DNA of 64,000 nucleotides from CAVVSQ01 sp963848825 (lineage in GTDB: Bacteria; Planctomycetota; Planctomycetia; Gemmatales; Gemmataceae), in NCBI GenBank assembly GCA_963848825.1, contig CAWKFA010000002.1:372001-436000 (forward strand), written 5' to 3'. This document shows, piece by piece, positions 9,433-18,467 of this stretch. The position numbers and the translations under genes were made by a program. The notes under the pieces were generated by a model that saw only the letters and a list, made by a program, of their open reading frames with translations, was not told the DNA's origin and did no database searches. The number at the start of each line of letters is the position of its first letter. Position 1 is the first letter of the stretch.

Positions 9433-9541
9433 GCTAACAGCCCGTTGAAAAAGGGGTCAGACCCCTTCAATAGCCTGTAAAACCATGGAAAACTCTGTTC
9501 GCTTCAAGGGGGTCTGACCCCTTTTTCAACGGGCTGCTAAC
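9433..9541. repeat. 109-bp palindromic repeat, copy 1
   Basis: Begins and ends with GCTAAC. The two arms (about 9434-9470 and 9503-9540) are near-perfect inverted copies starting AGCCCGTTGAAAAAGG. A second copy of the same length and orientation lies at 11784-11892; the two differ mainly in the central loop. The TAG stop codon of fadJ (9537-9539) lies inside the repeat edge. It could be a small non-autonomous mobile element or a strong hairpin terminator. Confidence 0.92.
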
Positions 9542-11714
9542 CGAAAAAGCCCTTTTTGTCTGCCGCCAGCCGGCGGATTTGTTCCGTCGACCTGAAGCGC
9601 GGGCCGAGATGTTCGTATTTCGCCAAAAGTAGCATCACCTTGTCTAGCCCAATCGTATCGGCCCAACGTAACAAGCCTCCCCGAAAAGCAGGAAAACCCA
9701 GGCCAAGTATCAGGCCCATATCGACATCCGCCGGATCGCGCACAATGCCTTCGGTGAGAACCAGGCTTGCTTCGACAAGCATCGGCAAGAAGAGGCGGTC
9801 CGTCATCTCCTCTGGCGAAATCTTGCGCTTTTGGGCGCGGCAACGGTCCAAAATAGGGTCAAGGGCGGGGTCCTCCTCGCCGCGTGGTCCCTTGGCGTAG
9901 CGATAAAACCCACTCCCTGTCTTTTGACCCAGACGCCCTGCCTTCACCAACTCTTCCAGGATACGGCTCTCCTTGGCTCGATCAGCAAATGCCGTGTTGA
10001 CCACCTTACCGGCGTACAAAGCCGTGTCCAGGCCAACGAGATCATTGAGCGCTATTGGCCCCATGGGCATGCCGAATGCCGTGGCCGCCCGGTCCAGGTC
10101 GAGCGGCGACGCCCCCTCCTCCAAAAGAATGAGGGACTCGTTGATGTAGGGGAACAAAATGCGATTGACCAAAAAACCCGGGCAATCACGCACCACAATC
10201 GGGGTTTTGCCAAGGCGCCTCGCCAGGGCAACGAGGGTTACCACGGTCACATCGCTCGTGTGCGCCCCGCGAATGACTTCCACAAGCTGCATGCGGTCCA
10301 CGGGATTGAAGAAATGCATGCCCGCGAAATTTTCCGGCCTGTTCAGCTCCTGGGCCAGGCGGGTGATGGAAATGGTCGAGGTGTTGGAAGCCAGGATGGT
10401 ATCTGGGGCAACGATTTTCAGCAGCTCACGGTAAGCTTGTTTTTTTATATCTTCGTTTTCGACAATGGCTTCCAGGACAACATCCTGATCGGCCAGCAGA
10501 GCCGGATTTGCCGAGGTCGACAGGAACCCGAGAGCCTTGAGCATATCGGCGGGCGTCATGCGACCGCTGTCGATGCGGCTTTGCATGGTTTGGTTGATGG
10601 TGGCAACGCCCTGCTCCAAAGCCCGCGGGGCTACATCCACCATGAGCGTGGGTATACCGCGCCGGACATGGGCGCCGGCGATACCACTGCCCATGATGCC
10701 GGCGCCCAAAACACCCACCCGGTTCACGGGCCTGGGGTCTGGCGGCTTTGGTGTAATACCGGGCTGGGCAGCCAGGCCCGTGTCTTTTTGCAGCCGCTGG
10801 GTCATGAAAAAGACAGCAATCAAGTTGCGCGAAATCGTGCTACCCACGAGCGGCACGAATGCCTCCGTCTCGATCTTGAGTGCCTCCTCCAACGGCAGAT
10901 TGCAACCTTTGGCCATGACCTCGACAGCAGCCAGGGGCGCGGGCAAAAGTCCCTTGGTCTTGGCTGCCACGGCGGCCCTGGCCACACCAAAGGTGAATGA
11001 GTGTTGCTCCTCTGTTAAACCGACGGGCCACTGCTTCACCTGCCGCGCTTTTTCCCAATCTCTGGTCTCAGCAGACCAGGCCAACAAGCGGCGCGCCTCA
11101 TCAGCGAGGCTGGCGCTCGGCACCGTGTCGAATACCAGTCCGATTTCCCGCGCTCGTTTACCACCCACACTGTCGCCCGAACAAACCAGCTCGCACGCCA
11201 GACTGGGCCCGATCACACGGGGAAATCGCTGCGTCCCTCCCCAACCAGGAATTAGCCCGATCTTTACCTCGGGACAACCGATATCGACCTTGGGATGAGT
11301 GCCTGCCAGGCGATAATCGAAGCCGAGCGCCAGCTCGAGGCCGCCGCCCATGCAAGCTCCGTCAATGACGGCAACGGTGGGAAATGGCAGGTTTTCGAAG
11401 CGCTTGATAATATCAAGCCCGCGCTTGACGAGCCGTCGCGTTTGCGAAGGATCAGCGGCGGCACTGCCCAGCTCCTTCAGGTCCGCCCCGGCGATGAACA
11501 TCCCTGGCTTACCACTGCAAAGGAACAGACCGCGAACGGGCACCGCGCCGGCTGGCATTTCAGCGCCGTGCGCTTCGATTTGCGTGAGCACGGTCTCGAA
11601 TTCCGCCAGCACGGCCTGGCCGAGTGTGTTGGCTTTGCTACCGGGCAGATCAAAGGTTATTTGTGCGATTCCGTCGGCGTGAAAATCCAGCTGAAGGGCA
11701 GTGGCCGAAGACAT
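9537..11714 (-). CDS. fadJ: bifunctional enoyl-CoA hydratase / 3-hydroxyacyl-CoA dehydrogenase (FadJ/FadB-like)
   Basis: A 725-residue protein from ATG 11714, behind gaggag. The N-terminal third is a crotonase domain with the oxyanion-hole segments GLFLCSGKPGMFIAGADLKE and VIDGACMGGGLELALGFDYR. The middle is the NAD-binding domain (RVGVLGAGIMGSGIAG, a GxGxxG motif) with SNTSTISITRLA and GMHFFNPVDRMQLVEVI. The C-terminal domain follows (VRDCPGFLVNRILFPYINE, FGMPMGPIALNDLVGLD). It should catalyse the hydration and oxidation steps of fatty-acid beta-oxidation in the cytosol. No thiolase partner is adjacent. The last codon and stop lie in a palindromic repeat that appears again just upstream of the gene. 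Uninterrupted frame. Confidence 0.92.
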   Translation of the reverse strand: MSSATALQLDFHADGIAQITFDLPGSKANTLGQAVLAEFETVLTQIEAHGAEMPAGAVPVRGLFLCSGKPGMFIAGADLKELGSAAADPSQTRRLVKRGLDIIKRFENLPFPTVAVIDGACMGGGLELALGFDYRLAGTHPKVDIGCPEVKIGLIPGWGGTQRFPRVIGPSLACELVCSGDSVGGKRAREIGLVFDTVPSASLADEARRLLAWSAETRDWEKARQVKQWPVGLTEEQHSFTFGVARAAVAAKTKGLLPAPLAAVEVMAKGCNLPLEEALKIETEAFVPLVGSTISRNLIAVFFMTQRLQKDTGLAAQPGITPKPPDPRPVNRVGVLGAGIMGSGIAGAHVRRGIPTLMVDVAPRALEQGVATINQTMQSRIDSGRMTPADMLKALGFLSTSANPALLADQDVVLEAIVENEDIKKQAYRELLKIVAPDTILASNTSTISITRLAQELNRPENFAGMHFFNPVDRMQLVEVIRGAHTSDVTVVTLVALARRLGKTPIVVRDCPGFLVNRILFPYINESLILLEEGASPLDLDRAATAFGMPMGPIALNDLVGLDTALYAGKVVNTAFADRAKESRILEELVKAGRLGQKTGSGFYRYAKGPRGEEDPALDPILDRCRAQKRKISPEEMTDRLFLPMLVEASLVLTEGIVRDPADVDMGLILGLGFPAFRGGLLRWADTIGLDKVMLLLAKYEHLGPRFRSTEQIRRLAADKKGFFG

Positions 11715-11783
11715 GATAGAGTACTCCTCGAGAAACATTCTCTCCTTAGATTACGGAAAGTAGCAGGACTCCTGCGCCTGCCG

Positions 11784-11892
11784 GCTAACAGCCCGTTGAA
11801 AAAGGGGTCAGACCCCTTCAATACGCTGCGAAAACGTTGAAAACCCTGTTCGCTTCAAGGGGGTCTGACCCCTTTTTCAACGGGCTGCTAAC
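11784..11892. repeat. 109-bp palindromic repeat, copy 2
   Basis: Same length, orientation and GCTAAC ends as the copy at 9433-9541, with a partly different loop (the central segment after ccccttcaata differs). It lies between the divergently transcribed fadJ and the FHA-SpoIIE gene, so it may overlap their promoter region. Confidence 0.92.
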
Positions 11893-11967
11893 TTCGGGCG
11901 CGGGCCGAAAATCCTTTCACCGCGCCTGCCCTCATTGTTAAGATGGATGGCGGGAAGGACCAATGGC

Positions 11968-13521
11968 ATGCAAATCCTTGAAGTGGTGGACGGGCAAGGC
12001 CGGCGCCGGCAGGTTAGTTTGGACCGGCCGCGTATTTTGATCGGCCGGGAACCGTCCTGCGATATCCATCTGCCACACCCTGGCGTTTCACGACGTCATG
12101 CCCAACTGCAATGTACGGAGCAGGGCCGGTGGCTGCTCCAGGATCTCTTCAGCCGTAACCACGTTTACGTCGACAACCGGCCGGTGCAACAGATCGTGCT
12201 CGAAGTCCGCAAGCCGTTTCGGATCGCGGAATACTGGCTGGCGTTGCTTGAAGATGTGGCCAACGAAGTCCTCGAAAGTGAAGAGTTTCGCGAGGACGTG
12301 GCCCAAACTGGTTCCAGCCTGGAGGAGGACTGGCTCGAGCAATTGCAGACCTACTATCGCGGCTTGCTGCCACTTGACCAAACGGCGCCAATATTGGAGT
12401 ACCTGGCCCAGGAGGTGTTGCGCGCCCTGCGCCCGCGCATCCTGGCCATCGGGACGAACAAGCCGGCGGGTTACGCCTGGGAGGTGGTGCATTCCGAAGC
12501 GCCCGGCACGTCATTCGAATCATTTTTGGCTGAGGCCGATAAAAAGGTCGGCGAAGGACAGGGCTCGATTCACGCCTGGTGCCCGTTGTCCGGCGAGAAG
12601 AACGAGAAGCCTTTGTGCCTGCTGATCCCCGTCAAGGGCCGGCAGGAAGTTATCGGGCATATTTATCTGACGCAGGCCGACCGTTCGCTCCTCTCCAATT
12701 CCGCGCGGCGCTATCTCAGTCTCTTGGCCTCCATTACCGGCCTGACCTGGGACAACGCCCAGCTTGGACGGCGCCGCCAGGCCCAACTTGATATTGAAAA
12801 GGAATTGCAACACGCCCGGCAAATTCAGATCGACCTGTTCCCGCAGTTCTTTGACGTGGACGACCGCCTGGACGCCTTTGGAGTCAATATTCCCAGTGCC
12901 CAGGTAAGCGGCGATTATTACGACCTGATTCGCGTCGGGCCCAACACGGTTGCCTTCGTCGTCGCCGATGCCATGGGGCACGGCATGCCGGCGGCCCTTC
13001 TCATGGCGGCGGTCCGCGCTGGCTTGCGGATGGGCTTGTCGCTCCATTTACCCTGGGAAGCGGTCTTTCATGGTCTGGATGACATGATCCGGCAGGCCAA
13101 AGGCGACACGTTCGTGACGGGCATCGTCGGGCTCTTGCAACTGGATACGAGCGAACTGCTGTTGGTGTCGGCCGGCCACCCTGCACCTTCGATCCTCGTG
13201 GATGGCGAAGCGGTCTCGGTGCCTGATCACTGCCTGACGCGGCCCTGGGGTGTCGAACTGCAAACGAAGTGGCAGGTCGGTAAGATTTCGGTCAAGGGGA
13301 AACGGTGGTCGATTCTGGCCTACACGGACGGCGTGACGGAAATAGGCAGCCGACCTGCCCCGGGAATGACGGGTGCCAACCGCGTCGCCAGCTTTCATAA
13401 AAAACATTTCGACCAAAGCGCCGAAGACATCTGTCAGGGCTTGCTAAACGAGCTGGCCAAACATCAAGGCAGTGCATCCCTGGGGGACGATCAGACGGTG
13501 CTGGTATTGTGCTCCAGGTGA
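11968..13521 (+). CDS. FHA domain - SpoIIE/PP2C-type protein phosphatase
   Basis: Start ATG 11968, behind gggaagg; the frame is open 33 bp further. The first ~95 residues are an FHA phosphopeptide-binding domain (RPRILIGREPSCDIHLPHPG then VSRRHAQLQ, and FSRNHVYVDNRPV). A central ~170-residue region has a GAF-like look (LCLLIPVKGRQEVIGHIYLT, RYLSLLASITGLTWDNAQL). The C-terminal ~220 residues are a SpoIIE-type PPM phosphatase (ELQHARQIQIDLFPQ, SGDYYDLI, VAFVVADAMGHGMPAALLMA, LLVSAGHPAPSIL, LAYTDGVTEI, DDQTVLVL) with the metal-binding Asp residues present. It likely reverses Ser/Thr phosphorylation in a kinase-regulated pathway. Uninterrupted frame. Confidence 0.9.
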   Translation: MQILEVVDGQGRRRQVSLDRPRILIGREPSCDIHLPHPGVSRRHAQLQCTEQGRWLLQDLFSRNHVYVDNRPVQQIVLEVRKPFRIAEYWLALLEDVANEVLESEEFREDVAQTGSSLEEDWLEQLQTYYRGLLPLDQTAPILEYLAQEVLRALRPRILAIGTNKPAGYAWEVVHSEAPGTSFESFLAEADKKVGEGQGSIHAWCPLSGEKNEKPLCLLIPVKGRQEVIGHIYLTQADRSLLSNSARRYLSLLASITGLTWDNAQLGRRRQAQLDIEKELQHARQIQIDLFPQFFDVDDRLDAFGVNIPSAQVSGDYYDLIRVGPNTVAFVVADAMGHGMPAALLMAAVRAGLRMGLSLHLPWEAVFHGLDDMIRQAKGDTFVTGIVGLLQLDTSELLLVSAGHPAPSILVDGEAVSVPDHCLTRPWGVELQTKWQVGKISVKGKRWSILAYTDGVTEIGSRPAPGMTGANRVASFHKKHFDQSAEDICQGLLNELAKHQGSASLGDDQTVLVLCSR

Positions 13522-13874
13522 CGCACGGCCCTGGTATCGTCCAAAATGCGAGCCCCATCGGCGTAATGTTGCAGCACCTCGTGAGTGGTCCGCAGGCCAA
13601 GAGCGCGTAAATGAGTTATGCCCTGTGAAGGGCTGTTATAACCGCAGAGAATCGAAAGGGATTCGAGGCAATCAACAGCGGTTGCGTGCTCGATGTGGCT
13701 ATCACATGAGCAATCCACCTCAGCAACTCTCAAGTGCAAGTTTTTGGTGAAGATTCACCACGTGTAGAGTGCGCCCGACAAGAACCCTTGCAATACATTC
13801 GATTCCCGAAATGATAAGCTCCGTTATTGCAAACGGTCGTGTACCACTGATCAAAATGCGCCCACCCAGGAGGA

Positions 13875-13904
13875 CAGGGGGACATGTATTTGGATGTCCC
13901 CCTG
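13875..13904. terminator. hairpin, 11-bp stem
   Basis: The arms cagggggacat and atgtccccctg pair perfectly around an 8-nt loop. The position between two convergent genes suits a bidirectional terminator, but no T run follows on either strand. Confidence 0.45.
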
Positions 13905-13923
13905 GGTTTCTGGGGTCGGGCGT

Positions 13924-13961
13924 GGGTACCATGCTTACGGACTACCGTAAGCATGGCACCC
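13924..13961. terminator. hairpin, 17-bp stem with one mismatch
   Basis: The arms gggtaccatgcttacgg and ccgtaagcatggcaccc pair around a 4-nt loop (acta) with a single mismatch. It lies 20 bp beyond the gyrB stop. A terminator role is inferred from position; no U tract is present. Confidence 0.5.
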
Positions 13962-13980
13962 TGTGGAATCTTGCGGGGCT

Positions 13981-15896
13981 TTAAACATCGAGTTCCTCGG
14001 CCACTACCTGCGCCGCCGATTCCATGATGAATTTGTAGCGCGAGGCCGGGTCCTTGCCCAACAGCTCCACGAAAGTCCTGTCGGCCTCCAGATTGGACTC
14101 GATGGTGACCTGCAAAAGGGTGCGTTTTCTGGGGTCCAGAGTGGTTTCTGAAAGGACCCTGGGCAGCATTTCGCCGAGGCCCTTGAAACGCGTGATCTCC
14201 GGCTTCGCATTGCGCGCAGCGTTGCCAGAATCGCTTCTTTGTGGGCATCGTCGCGCGCCCAGTGGGTCTCTTTACCCACGTCGATGCGGTACAGGGGCGG
14301 TTGCGCGATAAAAACATGACCTTTGCGAATCAGCTCGATCAGGTAGCGGAAAAAGAAGGTGAGCATCAGCGTGGTAATGTGATGGCCGTCGGCATCCGCG
14401 TCCATGAGCAAGATAATTTTGCCATAGCGCAGGTTATTGATGTTAAAGCTTTCGCCAGCGCCGGTCCCGATCGCGGTGACCAGGTCGGCAAGTTCCTGGT
14501 TGGCAAGGACCTTGCTGACGACGAGGCCTTCCGAGTTGAGGATTTTGCCGCGTAAAGGTAGTACGGCCTGGGTAATGTTGTTGCGTCCCTGTTTGGCCGA
14601 ACCACCGGCGGAGTCGCCTTCGACGATAAAGAGCTCAGATTCCGCCAGATCGGTCGACTTGCAGTCGGCGAGCTTGCCGGGCAGATTGAGCCGGCGCTGC
14701 GTCGGTGACTTGCGTTTGATTTCCAGGGCCGCCTCGCGCGAAGCCATGCGTGCCTTGGCGGCAAGCACGATGCGGCCGACGATCTGATCGGCGGCGCTCA
14801 TGTTGGTATTGAGCCAGCCCTCCAGCGCGGGCCGCACAAAGGCATCGACCACTGCGGTCAACTCCGGGTTATTCAATTTCTCCTTGGTTTGCCCCTGAAA
14901 CATCGGCTCACGCACGAAGATGGACAAAATACCGACGATGCCCTCGCGGATGTCCTCGGCAGTGATGGTAACGCCCTTGGTTTTTACCTCGTGTGTTTCC
15001 ATGAAGTTACGAATGGCTTTGACAATGCCGCTTTTAAAACCCGTTTCATGAGTACCCCCCGCGATGGTGCGGATGCCATTGACGTAAGAACGAAAGCTTT
15101 CCTCCGTCGATTCCGTCCATTGCAAGGCCAGCTCCATCTTGTCGCCCCCGTCCTTCACGAGGTGAAAGGGGGCCTCGGTGATGGGCGGTTTTTGGCTATC
15201 TTGCACCAGTTTGGTCAAAAACTCAGGAATGCCGCCCGGGTGGGTCAGATCGAAGGTTTCCTTGGTGACGTCGTTTTTGAAAGTAATGGACAGGCCGCTA
15301 TGGATATACGACATGTCCTCCAAATGAGACTTGATCCATTCCGGGTCAAAGTGAGTGGTCTTGAAGATTTCGGGATCGGGCTCGAATGAAATCGAGGTGC
15401 CATGCCCACGAAAAGGCCCAATCTTTTGAATGTCCCCGGCCGCCCTGCCACGCTTGAAGGTTTGCTCCCATTCAAATCCATCACGCTTGATATTGGCGAC
15501 CAGTTTCTTGGAGAGAGCATTGACCACCGACGAGCCCACACCGTGCAGGCCGCCCGAGTGAAGGTAGTTGCCCCCTTCGCCAAATTTCGCCCCCGAGTGC
15601 AACGTGGTCAGAATTAATTCCAGCGCCGGCTTCTTGAACTTGGGGTGCATATCCACGGGAATGCCCCGCCCATTGTCGACCACGGTGACGGCGTCGCCAC
15701 TCTTGTGCAAGGTCACCGCGATCGTGTCCGCGAAGCCGTTAAGGTATTCATCCACGGCGTTGTCCACGATTTCCCATACGAGATGGTGCAGACCCTTTTT
15801 GTCCGGGTCGCCGATATACATCGACGGCCGTTTGCGGACCGGTTCGAGACCTTCAAGGACGGAGATATCTTTCGCGGTATAGCTGGGACTGGCCAT
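13981..15896 (-). CDS. gyrB: type IIA topoisomerase subunit B (GyrB/ParE), one frameshift near the C-terminus
   Basis: Starts MASPSYTAKDISVLEGLEPV. The GHKL ATPase signatures are present (EIVDNAVDEYLNG, VVDNGRGIPVDMH, GGLHGVGSSVVNALS), followed by the transducer domain and the TOPRIM domain (ELFIVEGDSAGGSAKQGRN, KIILLMDADADGHHI). The continuous frame is lost near 14215, after a segment reading HKEAILATL. The adjacent frame supplies the expected end (NAKPEITRFKGLGEMLPRVL, then TLDPRKRTLL) up to a stop at 13981. One missing base explains this. Because the protein is essential, a sequence error is more likely than a true break. It acts with the subunit A gene 56 bp upstream; gyrase versus topo IV cannot be fully settled. 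Confidence 0.92.
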
Positions 15897-15952
15897 GCGG
15901 GGGGTATCCGTTCCAATAACAAACGTAAAAAACTCGCCAATGATTTGAAATC

Positions 15953-18313
15953 TTACTCAAAGAGCAATGTCCGGGGGCCATTGGTGCCCTCTTTCTTCTT
16001 ACCTTCCAGCTCTTCCCAGTCAACCAGGGTAATTGTGGGCGGCACCAGACGGACGAGATTGGTGCGTTTAACGGCCTCCCAGCCCTTGCCGCCGCGGCTC
16101 GTGGTTTCGTGCCGGCCGGTGAATTCCAGTGTCTTGCCGCCGGAGGTTTCCACCGCCAGCATATCGCTGCTCTTGGCAATGAGAGCGGCCCCAAGACAAG
16201 TGTCGCCATCATCAAGGCGAATGCCGATGACGCCCTTGCCGACCCCGGCGAGAATGTTGATCTCCGCGATGGGAAAATGGATGACGTGGCCGTCCTGAGA
16301 AGCCAGGAAGATACTTTTCTCGTCCTTGAGCACCGCGGCGAAAACGACCTTGTCACTATCTTTCAGCTTCACAACCCGCCGGCCCAACTTGTTGGATTCC
16401 GTCCGGTAAGGCGCCAGCGGAGTTCGCAGCGTCATGCCCTGCGACGTGACAGCCAGCAGATAGGGACCGGGCGGATCGTCCTTGCCCTCGGGACGCACTT
16501 CGAGCGGCGTAAAGCGTTCGTCGGTCGTGGCCAGCGCGACGATTTTTACTTTGTCGTCGAGCTTGAAGAATTTCGCGAGCGGCTCCCCATAGCCGGAACT
16601 GGCCGGCACTTCGTTGATGCGCATGGTGTAGGCCGTGCCATCATCGGCGAAAAAGATGACATGGTCGAGCGTGCTGCCAGGAACGACGGCCAGGACCGCA
16701 TCCCCCTCGCGTACGCGTGTGCCTTCGACCGAAGCGAGTCGGCCGACGCGCTTCAGCCAGCCATCGCGCGTCAACACCACGTTGGTGTTTTCCTTGACAA
16801 TATAGGCCTCGGGGTCGAACTCCGGCGTCTCCTCACCGCTCGCTATCTTGGTGCGCCGCCGGTTGCCATTTTTCTCCGCCACGGCCTCAAGTTCACCGCG
16901 CACCACACCCCAGAGCCTGCGCTCCGAGCGCAGGATGGCGTCGATTTTCTCCGCCTGCTGTGCCTTGTCCTCGAGTTCATCAAGGATCTTCTGAATTTCG
17001 AGCTGCGCGATCTTGTAAAGCTGCACATCAAGGATGGCATCAACCTGGATTTCGTCCAGCTTGAACGCCTTCATGAGTTTCTCGGCCGCATCGGCCTTGC
17101 CGTCGCTCTCGCGAATTATGCGAATGGCGCGGTCCAGTGCATTGAAGATGATCTGAAAGCCGCGCAGGATATGGATACGCTTATTGAGCTGTTCCAGCTC
17201 GAATTGAAAACGCTTGCGCACCGTTTCTAGACGGAAGTCGAGGAAATAGCGCAAGATTTCCTTGAGCCCCAGGCGGCGTGGCTGCGGCTTGCCGTCGGCA
17301 TCCGGCACGAGGCAAGTCAAGTTGACGGCGAAATTCTCCTGCAGGGCGGTATGTTTGAAAAGATAGGTCATGATCAGGTGCGGGTCGGCGTCGGCCTTGA
17401 TTTCCAGGGCGATGCGTAAGCCATCCTTTTCATTGGACTCGTTGGTAAGGTTCAGGAGCTGCGGCAATTTGCGCGCTTCAATGATTTCGCCAATGACGCC
17501 TTCCAGGGTGCCCTTGTTGACACCGTACGGAATGGACGTGACGACAATCTGTCTTTTGCGCCCCGCCTCCTCGAGCTTCCACTCCGCCTGAACCCGAATG
17601 CTCCCCTGCCCTTCTTCGTACGTTTTGCGCAGCGTCGGGCGATCCGTGATGATTTTCCCCCCCAACGGAAAGTCAGGACCTTTGACCTTGTCAAGTAGCG
17701 TGGCCGTGCTGGCCTCCGGATTGTCGATGAGCATGACCGCCGCGCCGACGACGTCCGCCAGATTATGCGGCGGAATATTGGTCGCCATGCCCACCGCGAT
17801 GCCGGACGCGCCATTGACGAGCAGATTGGGATATTGCGCAGGCAGCACAACGGGTTCTTCGTGCGTACCATCATAAGAGGGGCGAACGGGCACCGTGTGC
17901 TGCCGAATTTCCGCCATCAAGAGGTCGGCGATGCTGGTAAGCTTGGCCTCGGTGTAACGGAAGCTCGCGGGAGGGTCGCCGTCCACCGAGCCAAAGTTGC
18001 CATGACCGTCCACGACAGGCTCGCGCATGACCCAATTTTGCGAGAGGCGCACGAGAGCGTCATAGATGGCGCTGTCGCCATGAGGATGATATTTTCCCAT
18101 GACGTCGCCGACGATGCGGGCACACTTGACCGGCCGCCGGTCGGCGTAAAGCTGTAGTTCGTGGTACATGCAATAGAGAATGCGCCGTTGCACTGGCTTG
18201 AGCCCGTCGCGCACATCAGGTAGCGCGCGTGACGAGATGACAGATAAGGCATAGGTGAGATAGCGCCGCCGCGCCTCTTCGACAATCGATGCCGGGTGGA
18301 TCGTTTCCGCCAT
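15953..18313 (-). CDS. gyrA: type IIA topoisomerase subunit A (GyrA/ParC)
   Basis: Start ATG 18313 (MAETIHPASIVEEARRRYLT), 786 residues. The breakage-reunion domain contains RALPDVRDGLKPVQRRILY, KCARIVGDVMGKYHPHGD and the catalytic tyrosine in SFRYTEAKLT. A coiled-coil region (IILDVQLYK-like heptads through ELEDKAQQAEK) precedes a beta-pinwheel C-terminal domain. A weak GyrA-box-like SRGGKG occurs late in that domain, which favours gyrase but is a variant of the usual QRRGG[KR]G. It cuts and reseals DNA together with the subunit B encoded immediately downstream. Uninterrupted frame. It lies 154 bp after the end of the flagellar operon, same strand. Confidence 0.92.
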   Translation of the reverse strand: MAETIHPASIVEEARRRYLTYALSVISSRALPDVRDGLKPVQRRILYCMYHELQLYADRRPVKCARIVGDVMGKYHPHGDSAIYDALVRLSQNWVMREPVVDGHGNFGSVDGDPPASFRYTEAKLTSIADLLMAEIRQHTVPVRPSYDGTHEEPVVLPAQYPNLLVNGASGIAVGMATNIPPHNLADVVGAAVMLIDNPEASTATLLDKVKGPDFPLGGKIITDRPTLRKTYEEGQGSIRVQAEWKLEEAGRKRQIVVTSIPYGVNKGTLEGVIGEIIEARKLPQLLNLTNESNEKDGLRIALEIKADADPHLIMTYLFKHTALQENFAVNLTCLVPDADGKPQPRRLGLKEILRYFLDFRLETVRKRFQFELEQLNKRIHILRGFQIIFNALDRAIRIIRESDGKADAAEKLMKAFKLDEIQVDAILDVQLYKIAQLEIQKILDELEDKAQQAEKIDAILRSERRLWGVVRGELEAVAEKNGNRRRTKIASGEETPEFDPEAYIVKENTNVVLTRDGWLKRVGRLASVEGTRVREGDAVLAVVPGSTLDHVIFFADDGTAYTMRINEVPASSGYGEPLAKFFKLDDKVKIVALATTDERFTPLEVRPEGKDDPPGPYLLAVTSQGMTLRTPLAPYRTESNKLGRRVVKLKDSDKVVFAAVLKDEKSIFLASQDGHVIHFPIAEINILAGVGKGVIGIRLDDGDTCLGAALIAKSSDMLAVETSGGKTLEFTGRHETTSRGGKGWEAVKRTNLVRLVPPTITLVDWEELEGKKKEGTNGPRTLLFE

Positions 18314-18467
18314 GAAAAGCGCACTCCGCCAGGGGACTTCCTGCCACAATCAGTTAAATTGTAGCAAGTCGGCAAGGGTGGGACGCCTGGCCAAAGTAGC
18401 AGGCTGCCGTCGCCGTTTGCGAAATGGCTGAGGACTCGATTTGTCAAGCCATTGCTGGCTCAACCGG

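Larger units (their letters stand above)
13522..13980. other. convergent intergenic region
   Basis: About 460 bp between the 3' ends of the FHA-phosphatase gene (plus) and gyrB (minus). No convincing gene is seen. It contains two strong hairpins, annotated separately. Confidence 0.5.

Noticed and set aside
13491..13739. An 82-codon minus-strand frame (ITHLRALGLRTTHEVLQHYA)
   Set aside because: It overlaps the phosphatase 3' end and lacks a ribosome site. The tail looks protein-like, but I cannot link it to a family.
16109..17230. A 373-codon plus-strand frame across gyrA
   Set aside because: Antisense to a conserved topoisomerase gene and without recognisable domains.
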